Origin: Candidatus Bathyarchaeota archaeon
Lineage (GTDB): Archaea > Thermoproteota > Bathyarchaeia > Bathyarchaeales > Bathycorpusculaceae
Length of the DNA stretch: 64,000 nt
NCBI GenBank assembly: GCA_026014725.1
Contig: JAOZHV010000026.1
Location: 1-64,000, forward strand
Direction of reading: 5' to 3'
Shown here one piece after another: positions 8,776 to 17,394 of this stretch (its first letter is position 1; the number at the start of each line of letters is the position of its first letter). A program made the translations under genes and the position numbers. The notes below the pieces were generated by a model that did not search any database, had not been told where the DNA came from, and saw only the letters and a list, made by a program, of their open reading frames with translations.

Positions 8776-9732
8776 CTACTCAAGTACCTGCGAGCGCTTA
8801 AACGCAAACCACGCGATGAACAGAAAGACTGCGATGTAAACAAAAGCAACTCCAATCGAGCGCAGAGCAATCAGCGAAATCGGTTCCGTATAAAGCAGTT
8901 GCGGCACCGAGGTCAAGTTAAAGACATCTCTGGAATAGAAGCTTACGTTTGCATCAGGATACAAAACTGATTTTATCATGTTTGTGCCGATGCTGTCGGT
9001 TCCCGTTGAAACAGACGCCAAGGTGTTAACGGTGACGTTTTGGATTGTGACATTCTGTCCGCCTGAAATATTCATGGTTCCTGAAGCGCCAGTTCCCGGG
9101 AAGTAATTTAATGCTGGAGGATTGCCTGCGAATTGGGAGACAAGTCCTCCACCGATTGCCAAGGCAACAAACAAGCCGAAAGACATTAAGAAAGCGAGCA
9201 AAGAGTTCTTTGAAATGGCACCAGCAGCTAGAACTATTGAAACCCAGATGAATGTGGCTATCAGGTCGCCTATCAACGCTAAGGGCACAAGGTGCAGATT
9301 GTTTTGTGGTCCATAAACGATTAAGCCGCCTATTATCGAGTAGACGTAAATGACGACGTAAGCAGAGATAATGATTACGAAGATGGCGAATAGTTTGCCA
9401 AGAAAAACCATTGTTCTTGACACGGGCTTTGTTAGCAGGGGAACTATTGTTCCGCTTTCGTATTCGCCTGAAATGCTGTTCATGGCAGTTACGACAGCAA
9501 AGAGAACGAAGGTTAAATTGCCAGCGCTGAAGGTAATGGCGAAGTATGGATTTTCGGAAATATCAAAGAACGATGGGATTGCGAATCCTAACGTTGCAAA
9601 AATAAACGCAAATATCAATGCGCCTATGAAACGTTTTTTACGGATGTTCCAGAGCATTTCATACCGCACTATTGCCCAGAAACGGCTAAACCAACTTGGG
9701 CGCGCCCTGTTGGATTGAGACTTAGTCGTCAT
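8776..9732 (-). CDS. ABC-2 type exporter, permease subunit
   Basis: The 318-residue membrane protein has six main hydrophobic segments and the layout of ABC-2/NatB-like permeases: an N-terminal amphipathic stretch (FWAIVRYEMLWNIRKKRF), a first TM helix, a cytoplasmic coupling loop with the typical GEYESGTIVPLLTKPVSR, then four helices, a large extracellular loop rich in Gly, Thr and Asn (about residues 205-275), and a last helix. It overlaps the upstream ATPase gene by 4 bases. The exported substrate is unknown. Confidence 0.85.
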   Translation of the reverse strand: MTTKSQSNRARPSWFSRFWAIVRYEMLWNIRKKRFIGALIFAFIFATLGFAIPSFFDISENPYFAITFSAGNLTFVLFAVVTAMNSISGEYESGTIVPLLTKPVSRTMVFLGKLFAIFVIIISAYVVIYVYSIIGGLIVYGPQNNLHLVPLALIGDLIATFIWVSIVLAAGAISKNSLLAFLMSFGLFVALAIGGGLVSQFAGNPPALNYFPGTGASGTMNISGGQNVTIQNVTVNTLASVSTGTDSIGTNMIKSVLYPDANVSFYSRDVFNLTSVPQLLYTEPISLIALRSIGVAFVYIAVFLFIAWFAFKRSQVLE

Positions 9733-10676
9733 TGGGTTTGTCCTCCTTTGTCTTTAGTTACAAGCTGAATAAACACATCTTCTAAGTTAGAGATTTTCTG
9801 ACTCATCCCAACGATTACTCCGCCAGCACCTGTGACTTCCTTGGAAACCTCAGCCCGAACATCGTTATGCGATGTTATCTGAATGTAAAGTGTGTTTCCA
9901 GTTTTCCACACGCCAGAAACAAAGGGCAACTTCTTTACAGCCGCGATAACCTCGTTGGTCACATCCGCCAATTCGATATGAATCATGGCAGGTTCAGAAA
10001 TGGCGCTTGAAATGTTTTGAATCGTATCAGAGGCAAGCATTGAACCTTTGTTGATTATGGTTACGTGGTCGCAGATTTGTTCAACCTCAAAGAGCAAATG
10101 CGAGGAAAGAAAAACGGTCATGCCTTCTTTTGAAATCGATTTAACGAGCTCTCGAACTTCAACCATGCCCACGGGGTCTAAACCAATGCTTGGCTCATCC
10201 AAAATGACCAGTTCAGGATTGTTAAGGAGTGCTTGGGCGATGCCGATGCGTTGCTGCATGCCTTTGCTGTATTTGCCGATGAGGTCGTTTTCTCTGCCTT
10301 TTAACCCAACAATGTCGATTAGCTTGGGAATTTGCTCTTTGCGCTCCTGCTGGCTCATCCCGTACATGCGCCCATAAACATCAAGCAGTTCAGCGCCTTT
10401 GAGGTGTTTTGGAAATTTTGGCAGTTCCGGCATGTAGCCTATTGATAACTTTGTATCTGCTTGGTCTACATGTACTTCTTGCCCCAGAACCTTCGCTGTG
10501 CCTTCAGTAGCGTTAAGCAAGCCCACCAAAATTTTTATGGTGGTGGTTTTTCCTGCTCCGTTTGGGCCTAAAAAGCCATGGATTGTGTTGCGCTTAACTT
10601 TTAGGTTGAGGTTGTTAACGGCTGTTAAGGAATTGTACCGTTTTGTTAGGTTGCTGGTTTCGATGGCGTACTCCAT
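9729..10676 (-). CDS. ABC transporter ATP-binding protein
   Basis: This 315-residue nucleotide-binding subunit powers the adjacent ABC-2 permease. Visible motifs are Walker A GPNGAGKTT (residues 37-45), signature YSKGMQQRIG, Walker B LVILDEPSIGLDP and the switch His in SSHLLFE. The roughly 90-residue C-terminal extension resembles the regulatory domain of NatA/CcmA-like ATPases. A TATA element (CTTTATATTAAAA on the minus strand, about 10711-10723) lies 40 bases upstream of the ATG. Confidence 0.9.
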   Translation of the reverse strand: MEYAIETSNLTKRYNSLTAVNNLNLKVKRNTIHGFLGPNGAGKTTTIKILVGLLNATEGTAKVLGQEVHVDQADTKLSIGYMPELPKFPKHLKGAELLDVYGRMYGMSQQERKEQIPKLIDIVGLKGRENDLIGKYSKGMQQRIGIAQALLNNPELVILDEPSIGLDPVGMVEVRELVKSISKEGMTVFLSSHLLFEVEQICDHVTIINKGSMLASDTIQNISSAISEPAMIHIELADVTNEVIAAVKKLPFVSGVWKTGNTLYIQITSHNDVRAEVSKEVTGAGGVIVGMSQKISNLEDVFIQLVTKDKGGQTQ

Positions 10677-10778
10677 GGCAATCGCGCTCTCAAATGCTGT
10701 TGGTGATTTTTTAATATAAAGTTAATCGATTGATAAGAAAAGCAATTGCTCACACAAAAAAGAAGAGCATTTTATAGT

Positions 10779-11447
10779 TTATCGGAGTGTTGCGTTGTTG
10801 GGGTATCCTCTGCTTTCCCAGTAACCAAGATAGTCTGAGTTGTCGGTTAGTTCGATTTGTGTTATCCATTTTATCCATTTGTAGCCATACTGGCTCTCCG
10901 CAACAAGCTGGAAGGGAAACCCGCGTTCTGGCGGCAGTGTTATGCCGTTCATTTTGTAGGCTATGATGATGTTTTTGTTTGTTATGTAATCAAGCGGCAG
11001 CGCGGTTGTGTAGCCGTCGTAAGCGTGAAAGATTACTGCCACCGCGTCAGGGTCGACTCCTGCATCCTGCAGCAAGTCTTTTACTAGAAAGCCTTCCCAG
11101 AGGATTTTAACTGACCAGCCTTCCACGCAATGCAGGGTTACTACTTTTTGGTATCTCTGGAATTTGCCCAAAACCTCGCTGTAGGTGTATTCAACTGTTT
11201 TGTTCACTAAGCCCGTTATGGTTAAACGGTACGTTGTTTTGCTAACATTTTGTGGTCCTTTTATGGAGTTTTCTCGGAAACCGCTGATTGAGGAGAGGTT
11301 TTCGCCTTGGTACTCTCGGATTTCTTCGGGGTACAAGACTTTGGGCTGGAAGTTCTGCAGAAAGCTCGCTAAAGACATGATTCCTATGAGCATGGCGATG
11401 AAGAAAACAAAGATGATTTGAGGAGTGTACCTTTTTGCTCTTTCCAT
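10779..11447 (-). CDS. Membrane-anchored molybdopterin-dependent oxidoreductase (sulfite oxidase fold)
   Basis: The 222-residue protein has an N-terminal membrane helix (about residues 10-30) and a single SUOX-fold domain. The likely molybdenum-ligating cysteine is C107 in TLHCVEGWSV, followed by the family pattern WEGFLVKDLLQ and GGFPFQ-like PPERGFPFQLV. The domain should face outside. No heme or quinone partner gene is adjacent. The substrate is not predictable; relatives include MsrP and sulfite oxidases. Confidence 0.85.
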   Translation of the reverse strand: MERAKRYTPQIIFVFFIAMLIGIMSLASFLQNFQPKVLYPEEIREYQGENLSSISGFRENSIKGPQNVSKTTYRLTITGLVNKTVEYTYSEVLGKFQRYQKVVTLHCVEGWSVKILWEGFLVKDLLQDAGVDPDAVAVIFHAYDGYTTALPLDYITNKNIIIAYKMNGITLPPERGFPFQLVAESQYGYKWIKWITQIELTDNSDYLGYWESRGYPNNATLR

Positions 11448-11550
11448 ACACTATCTATAATTAACGGAAAACACCATGGTTTAAACATAGCGGGGCTTAA
11501 AACGCTAATTCTATTTAAAGAATGGTAATTCTAACTAATGCTATTTTTTT

Positions 11551-11566
11551 CTATAGCCCCCCTTAT
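11551..11566. repeat. 16-base repeat shared with 21143-21158
   Basis: CTATAGCCCCCCTTAT occurs here and again, identically, at 21143-21158. Both copies are intergenic. The 6-G run beside CTATAG resembles the G-rich motifs of the other intergenic repeats in the window. Confidence 0.6.
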
Positions 11567-11587
11567 TTAAAGGAGAAATAAGAGCGG

Positions 11588-11968
11588 TTATTTTAGGGCT
11601 TCTTTTAGCGCTGAAAAGTACGCCAGCACCTGTTCTATCTGGGGCTTAGCCATTGATAGGATTGCTTGTACGGCGGCTTTCTTTGGCGTCGTTGTCAGGG
11701 TGGCTAGTGCGTAGTCTAAGCTGGTGAAGAGTGCTTCCCACGGAATATTAACTCGCTTGCCCTTGAGGTTGTAGAGTGCCAAGACAAAAGCGCTTGCACG
11801 GCTGAGGCTGTCTTTGAATGATTGCACACTGTTGCCGACAGCCGCCACATCATAATCTTTTCCTGCGATAAATCCTTGGATGACTTGGTAATTTTGCTCT
11901 AAATTTTGAATTTCCACAAGCAAGTCTTGCTTGATTTTTTCTTCTGTGCTGTTTTGCATGTTAATCAC
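11588..11968 (-). CDS. Helical hypothetical protein (126 aa)
   Basis: The protein is predicted to be mostly alpha-helical, with an N-terminal coiled-coil-like stretch (STEEKIKQDLLVEIQNLEQNYQVIQ) and a C-terminal helix pair. There is no signal peptide and no cysteine. I do not recognise a family. It stands alone between the molybdopterin enzyme and the glycosyltransferase, on the same strand. Confidence 0.6.
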   Translation of the reverse strand: MINMQNSTEEKIKQDLLVEIQNLEQNYQVIQGFIAGKDYDVAAVGNSVQSFKDSLSRASAFVLALYNLKGKRVNIPWEALFTSLDYALATLTTTPKKAAVQAILSMAKPQIEQVLAYFSALKEALK

Positions 11969-12004
11969 GTTGTTGTATGTCTAAACCAAGTACATAAGAG
12001 TTTT

Positions 12005-13426
12005 TTAATTAATCGCTGACGGGTTTCCTGAAAAGCGTTTTAGAGCCCGTGTAATCTTGTGTCTGCTTGCCCAAGCAAGCCCAGATAGGGCAATCGTAAA
12101 TCCAGCATATTGAATGCCAATCAAAAAGTTATCTTGAATAGGTAAAGTATATGTGAAGAGGGAGTAGCCTACGTCAACGGTTGGTTCAACCCTGAAAATC
12201 AAGTAATCCCATGTGGAAAACAGGTTGACAAAACGCATGTTGTAGAGGAGCGCCGCCGCCACTAACACAAGTCCCGCCGCGGCAACAAAAGATATGACCA
12301 GTTTTCTCTTTGGGTTAGTTAGTTTGAGCAGGGAGAGGCTCTTGGTCACCAGTGAGGCTGCCAAGAAGCTAAAAAAGGATAACGTGTGATAATTGTATTT
12401 TATAGCGTTAAGAAATGGCGCTTTCAGGTTCAATACAGCACCCAAATAGAGGTCAATACTTAAAACAAGTACGATGACTGCTACGCATGTTAAGTCAAAA
12501 GCAAGAAACCTGTGAAATAAGCGTCTCTGCAATAAACAAACAAGCACTGATACAATCGCGGCGTCTACGAAAAACCAGCCCAACGCATAAGCCGTCAGAA
12601 AATTGCCGATAAACCAAAAACTCGGAACCACTGTGCTTACGTTATGCACCATAAAGTCTGTGTGACCAAAGATAGATGTTACGCCCAGCCCTGAGATTGT
12701 TTGGTACCACAAATAATAAAATAACAAGACAGGCGCAGAGAACACTGCCAGCCAACTTAGGGTGCGCTTTAGGCTTGGTCGATTATACAAAAACAGTACG
12801 ATTAACGGGATAAGTGTGAAGACTGCGTAGAGTTTTGTGTTGAAGGCTACCGTGAAGAGTATTCCTGAAACAAAAAATAGCCCAAGTGAACTTCTGCGAA
12901 TAGCAAGTATCCCAACAAATAGGGAAAATAGGCTGAAGAATAGGCACTGCACATCGATTAGGAAGCTTCTGGAGAGGATAATGTGCCATGGGCTGAAAGC
13001 GAACAATGCAGCCGCAAAAAGCCCTGTTGTTTTATTGTACATGACTTTGCCGATGCCGTACACTAAGGCGACGCATCCAAGCCCAAACAACGTTACCAAG
13101 AATACGCCATTGCTGATTGATACTCCGAAAGCTTTCATGAAGGCGGCTTGCGTGTAAAAGCCCAACGGCGGCTGGTCCATTAAGTAAAAACCGTTCGTGT
13201 AGGGCAAGCCGTAGTTGATTACGCCCAGCACAGCGTCGTATTCCCATGCGGTGTCCCCGTTGTAGTAAGGTCCAATGGAGAGGGCAACCAGCATAAACCC
13301 GATTAGGATGCTCAAAAGCGGATAGTTCTCGCTGAGCAATCTTTTGAGGCTGTCTTTACCAAAAGAGAATTGACTGCTAATTTGTGTTTGCAGAATGCGG
13401 TCAATTGGCGCTTTGACTATTTTCAA
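12005..13426 (-). CDS. GT-C glycosyltransferase, PMT/ArnT (GT39-like)
   Basis: The 473-residue protein has about 11-12 membrane helices and the GT-C layout: an acidic residue in the first external loop (GDTAWEYDAVL) and the DQPPLGFYTQ motif followed by VYGIGKVMYN and LFAAALFAFSPWHI, typical of dolichyl-phosphate-sugar glycosyltransferases that act on the outer face. The last gene of a same-strand cluster with two SGNH hydrolases and two acyltransferases, it probably acts in surface glycan or glycoprotein modification. Acceptor and sugar are unknown. Confidence 0.8.
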   Translation of the reverse strand: MKIVKAPIDRILQTQISSQFSFGKDSLKRLLSENYPLLSILIGFMLVALSIGPYYNGDTAWEYDAVLGVINYGLPYTNGFYLMDQPPLGFYTQAAFMKAFGVSISNGVFLVTLFGLGCVALVYGIGKVMYNKTTGLFAAALFAFSPWHIILSRSFLIDVQCLFFSLFSLFVGILAIRRSSLGLFFVSGILFTVAFNTKLYAVFTLIPLIVLFLYNRPSLKRTLSWLAVFSAPVLLFYYLWYQTISGLGVTSIFGHTDFMVHNVSTVVPSFWFIGNFLTAYALGWFFVDAAIVSVLVCLLQRRLFHRFLAFDLTCVAVIVLVLSIDLYLGAVLNLKAPFLNAIKYNYHTLSFFSFLAASLVTKSLSLLKLTNPKRKLVISFVAAAGLVLVAAALLYNMRFVNLFSTWDYLIFRVEPTVDVGYSLFTYTLPIQDNFLIGIQYAGFTIALSGLAWASRHKITRALKRFSGNPSAIN

Positions 13427-13516
13427 AGCTGACTTCCTGCCCGTGAAATCAGTTCAACTCTATTTTGTCTTTTTTATGTAATATAATTTTACACTATCAG
13501 CACCTAAAGGCTGTCT

Positions 13517-14596
13517 TTAACCGATTATTTTCTTTACGTAAGGAATCCTTTTTAGGGGAGCAATAATTGCCAGACAAATCAGAAGCGTGACGCCTGTGAT
13601 TAGTGGAATTGCTATAAATGGGTTTATGGTGGTTACGCTTAGTCTAAAGCCAAGCAAGCCCTTTTGAAGAGTTTCAAGGACTATAACGTGGAACAGGTAA
13701 ATCGGGAGGGTGTTTTGGCTAATTAGTTCCAGCACTCTGCTGGCGTGAGGATGCTTGGTTTGGATTGTTTGGTTGGGCACAGCGGCTAAAAGGAGAAACA
13801 AGGCGACTGAAGCGATGATGACGCTAAAGCTTGAGGCGTCATAGAAGAATTGGCTGTACTGCTCACCCATGGTGCCGACCAAAAGGTAAGTGCCAATCAT
13901 TGTCCAAATGAGGCTTAAAGCCAAAGCTACCGTTAATATTGAAGAACGCAACCGCAACTTCGTAACGTAAGCCCCTAAAACAAAATAGCCAACCATTCCA
14001 GTTAAGACGAAAACCGTTTGTTTAAACCACACTACTTGGGGGCTAATCTGCACATACAAAGCAAGTAGGGGAACTATGGCGGTGCCTAAAAACCAGATGA
14101 GCAGAAAGTACCTGATTAGTTTCCACTCTGCACAGGCTACTACTATTCGTATCAGCGGAGTGAGAAGGTACAAGCCTAATAAAAGATAGATAAACCAAAA
14201 GTGGTAATATGGACCTGCGAACACGCCCCGCAGAACCGAGTTTGCTGTCAGTGTTTCGCCGTTAACGAAGTGCCGCCATGCAAAATATATTATGCCCCAA
14301 AATATCACCGGCAACCCAATTCGGTTTAGTCTTTTTTTGAAAAAGACTCTGAGTGGTTCATCAAATTTACTTGGTTGCAACAGTAGCGCTCCAGTTAGAA
14401 TAACGAATAACGATACAGCTGAGCATGCTATTGTGTTGTAAATGTTGGAGGCCCACCAAATCTGGACGCCTTGAGGAGACATTATGTCAATAGTTGGAGT
14501 CGCTTCGATTGAGGCATGAAACAAAACAACCAAAACTATGGCTACTGTTCGGATCAGATCAACGGGAAGGTTTACATCCCCACTTTTCGGGTGCAA
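13517..14596 (-). CDS. Acyltransferase family 3 membrane protein, copy 1
   Basis: The 359-residue protein has about ten membrane helices. The N-terminal motif NLPVDLIRTVAIVLVVLFHAS carries the Arg and His (FHA) conserved in AT3 enzymes that move acetyl or other acyl groups across the membrane onto glycans. The length and start (ATG, MHPKSGDVN) align residue for residue with copy 2 at 15488-16576. It lies downstream of SGNH copy 1, consistent with a split version of the AT3-SGNH fusion known from OatA-type O-acetyltransferases. Confidence 0.88.
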   Translation of the reverse strand: MHPKSGDVNLPVDLIRTVAIVLVVLFHASIEATPTIDIMSPQGVQIWWASNIYNTIACSAVSLFVILTGALLLQPSKFDEPLRVFFKKRLNRIGLPVIFWGIIYFAWRHFVNGETLTANSVLRGVFAGPYYHFWFIYLLLGLYLLTPLIRIVVACAEWKLIRYFLLIWFLGTAIVPLLALYVQISPQVVWFKQTVFVLTGMVGYFVLGAYVTKLRLRSSILTVALALSLIWTMIGTYLLVGTMGEQYSQFFYDASSFSVIIASVALFLLLAAVPNQTIQTKHPHASRVLELISQNTLPIYLFHVIVLETLQKGLLGFRLSVTTINPFIAIPLITGVTLLICLAIIAPLKRIPYVKKIIG

Positions 14597-14722
14597 CTTT
14601 TGGTCCCTTTAACCTTTACCTTGTAGTTGTTTATCGGCTTGATTTTCTAATAAAATTTACGATATAAGCTAGAAAAGCACTTGTTCTAGTTGAACAGTGG
14701 CAGAATGAGCTTGAATAGCAAG

Positions 14723-15403
14723 TTAATGGCTAATGGTGGAAGATAAGCCTTTAAAAATTGCTTCAGCGATTAGTCTTCCGCCTTCTTCGTCAGGATGCAC
14801 GCCGTCGCCGAAACGTTCTGGGTGATTTAACAAAGCGGAGTACACATCGATGAGGGGCAATTTTGTTTTGGTTGCAACTTCCTCGATACGGGGAAGCACC
14901 TGCGAGGTGAAGTATGGGGTGCTCAAGCCTGTGCCGTTGTCAAAGATTGGCGGCGGTTTCACAAGAAATATTTTTGGTTTGCTTGCCAGTGCCTCAAATG
15001 CGCTTATGAGGTGAATGTAGTCGTTTACGAAGCTTGAGTTGAACTGCTGAACGTATGGGTTAGCGTCGTTGGTTCCAAGCATTATGATTACCATGTGGGG
15101 CTGGAACTTTTTTGCCTCTTGAAAAGCAGTTTGGTACATGTATGGAAAATCGTTATCAAGCGAAACTGTTGTTCCGCCAACTCCAAAGTTGCTGACTGTG
15201 TAGTTTGCGCCAAGCATTCTCCAAAGCTCGTTTGAGTAGCCGCTGCTTTCGGTGATGCTGTCACCTATGCAGGCAACGCGGATAGGCAAGTCTGGGAGTT
15301 TTTCTCCAATACCGACTGCTTGAATAAAGAGGGCACCTGCAATTATCATGAGAGTAATTCCGAGTGCTAATAGCACAGTCTTGGTATTCATGTTTTCCGT
15401 CAC
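14723..15403 (-). CDS. SGNH/GDSL hydrolase with N-terminal membrane anchor, copy 1
   Basis: The 226-residue protein has one N-terminal membrane helix (about residues 8-30) and an SGNH domain. Block I is ACIGDSITESSG with nucleophile S49, block III has the GTND motif in IMLGTNDANPY, and block V has the Asp-His pair in FGDGVHPDEEGG. SGNH proteins act as esterases or as acyl acceptors or donors; the tethering and the neighbouring AT3 gene suggest surface glycan O-acylation. The upstream gene is AT3 copy 2. Confidence 0.88.
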   Translation of the reverse strand: MTENMNTKTVLLALGITLMIIAGALFIQAVGIGEKLPDLPIRVACIGDSITESSGYSNELWRMLGANYTVSNFGVGGTTVSLDNDFPYMYQTAFQEAKKFQPHMVIIMLGTNDANPYVQQFNSSFVNDYIHLISAFEALASKPKIFLVKPPPIFDNGTGLSTPYFTSQVLPRIEEVATKTKLPLIDVYSALLNHPERFGDGVHPDEEGGRLIAEAIFKGLSSTISH

Positions 15404-15487
15404 ATAAATAATGGTTTACATGATTAAACCTTTGGGCATTATTCGACAGAAATAATCAACATATGAGTGCAGGTTACGATTACCCTT

Positions 15488-16576
15488 TTAACCGATTAAG
15501 TCCTTTAAGATGGGTATTTTTTTGAGCGGAACAATAACGGCAAGGGAGAGGAAAAGCACAATCACAGTCATCAATGGAACACCGACGATGGAGTTGATTG
15601 TGTTTCCGTTTATGGTTATGCCTAAGTAGCCTTTTTGGAGCGATTCAAGAATAATTACGTGAAAGAGAAAGATGGGCAGAGTGTTTTGGCTGATTAGGCA
15701 AAGTAGCCCTCTGAGTTTTGGGTGGCCGCTCTTTGCTGGCTCTGCCGCGCCTGTTTTCTCTTGAGTCTGGGGCGTTTGAGTTGTATTCAACCAGAGAAAC
15801 AGCATTGATGCAGCTAGAATTAGCGTTGGGCTGAAGTATTCTTGGAAGAAAAACATTGTTACGCCGCCTATAGTGGCTGCTATCACGTACGTGCCAATAG
15901 CGGTTAAGGCAACGCCAAGAGCCATGAAAAACAAGATAGTTGAGCGCTTCAGTTTTACATTTACAAGGTATGCGCCAAGTAAAAGGTACCCAGCGTAACC
16001 CGTGAAGGTAAAAACATTATTGGCCAGATAGAACGATGTGAATAAACGGCTAACTGGAAGGATAGATGCGCCCACTAGCCACAGTATTATTAGGTATTTT
16101 ATCAGGTTGGCACTTGCATGAGCCATCAGCACTCGCAAAGCAGGCGTTACGAGATAAAGCCCAAGAAGCAGATACAAGTACCAAAAATGGTAGTAAGGAC
16201 CAGTAAGCACTCCATTGATGACAGCAGTTGAAGTAAACGCTTGCCCCTCAACAAGAAAATCCCAAGCAAAGAAAACAGCGCCCCAAAAAATGAAAGGCAA
16301 ACCGATTCGAGCCAACCGCTTCTTAAAGAACACGCTAAGAGGCTCATTTACTTTGCTTGGTTGAAGCAGAAGCGCACCAGTTAACATTAAAAACAGGGGA
16401 ACCCCAAGACGCCCCACGCTTTGATAAACGTCAACTGTGCACCAGCGGAAAATTTCCAGCAGATTTAGTTGCTGAATCGTTAAGTCATTGGCAGCGTGGA
16501 GCAGAAGTACTAGGATGATGGCTGTTGTTCGTATAGCATCAACAGGAACATTGCACCCTCTCTCCTGATTCAACAC
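15488..16576 (-). CDS. Acyltransferase family 3 membrane protein, copy 2
   Basis: This paralogue of the 13517-14596 protein has the same ten-helix layout and conserved motif NVPVDAIRTTAIILVLLLHAA. The reading frame is open to a TTG at 16639, but the GTG at 16576 (MLNQERGCNVPVD) makes the N-terminus exactly co-linear with copy 1 and follows an AAGGGGAAA ribosome-binding sequence, so 16576 is chosen. A 25-residue insertion rich in Thr, Gln and Ala (about residues 265-290) separates the last helices. It lies just downstream of SGNH copy 2. Confidence 0.85.
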   Translation of the reverse strand: MLNQERGCNVPVDAIRTTAIILVLLLHAANDLTIQQLNLLEIFRWCTVDVYQSVGRLGVPLFLMLTGALLLQPSKVNEPLSVFFKKRLARIGLPFIFWGAVFFAWDFLVEGQAFTSTAVINGVLTGPYYHFWYLYLLLGLYLVTPALRVLMAHASANLIKYLIILWLVGASILPVSRLFTSFYLANNVFTFTGYAGYLLLGAYLVNVKLKRSTILFFMALGVALTAIGTYVIAATIGGVTMFFFQEYFSPTLILAASMLFLWLNTTQTPQTQEKTGAAEPAKSGHPKLRGLLCLISQNTLPIFLFHVIILESLQKGYLGITINGNTINSIVGVPLMTVIVLFLSLAVIVPLKKIPILKDLIG

Positions 16577-16653
16577 TTTCCCCTTGCTAGCAACTGCATA
16601 CCGTAAAAAGGGTACACTTACACTAATAAGATTTAACAAAAAACACGCGCCAA

Positions 16654-17316
16654 TTACGAAGACAACGCGTTGAAGATTATGTTCGCGATAGCCTGCGCAC
16701 CCTCCACGTTCGGATGAACCCCATCCTCCAAAAAATACTCCTGATGGCTACTTAGAGGAGTGTAAACATCAATAAGCCGCAAGTTCATCTGGTTCGCAAC
16801 TTGACTAATGCTTGGAATGATGTTTTGTCGGAAAGATTCTGGGTCAAGGTCAGAATCGTTTGGGAACACAGGTGGCGGCTTTACAATCCACACTTCAGGT
16901 TTGCTTGTAAACGATTTAATTTCTGCGACTAGCGTGGTATAGTCGGAAATGAATGTTTGATTTGTTTGGTTTAGGTTTAGTTGGGCATCGTTTGTTCCTA
17001 ACATTACGATTACGATGTGGGGCTGGAAATCCTTAGCGACTTGAAATGCCGTGCTATCCAAATATGAGTTGCCTGAGTTGAGAGCAACCGTGGCACCGCC
17101 AACCCCAAAGTCGCCTACAACATAATTTGAACCAAGCAACCCCCATAACTCAACAGGGTATCCTGTGCCCTGAGTTATGCTGTCCCCGACGCATGCAACC
17201 CGTACAGGACTCCTTTCTTGTGTAGCAAGCATAAAGGTTTCCAAACTGATTACAATCAACAAGACAACTATTGCGAGCGCTAACAGTTTCATTTTAAGAG
17301 CCAACTTTCTACCCAA
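16654..17316 (-). CDS. SGNH/GDSL hydrolase with N-terminal membrane anchor, copy 2
   Basis: The 220-residue paralogue of copy 1 has one N-terminal helix (about residues 8-28), block I ACVGDSITQGTGYPVELW, block III MLGTNDAQLN and block V EDGVHPNVEGAQ. Both copies share the unusual YPVELWGLLGSNYVVGDFGVGG-type segment after block I, so they derive from one duplication. It opens the SGNH-AT3-SGNH-AT3-GT39 series on the minus strand. Confidence 0.88.
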   Translation of the reverse strand: MGRKLALKMKLLALAIVVLLIVISLETFMLATQERSPVRVACVGDSITQGTGYPVELWGLLGSNYVVGDFGVGGATVALNSGNSYLDSTAFQVAKDFQPHIVIVMLGTNDAQLNLNQTNQTFISDYTTLVAEIKSFTSKPEVWIVKPPPVFPNDSDLDPESFRQNIIPSISQVANQMNLRLIDVYTPLSSHQEYFLEDGVHPNVEGAQAIANIIFNALSS

Positions 17317-17394
17317 TCAACCTTATGGGGTTTACTGGGCTATTTAACTGTCGATTGCTAAACAAAAAAGGGGAATTGTGAATGCCAACAGCGT

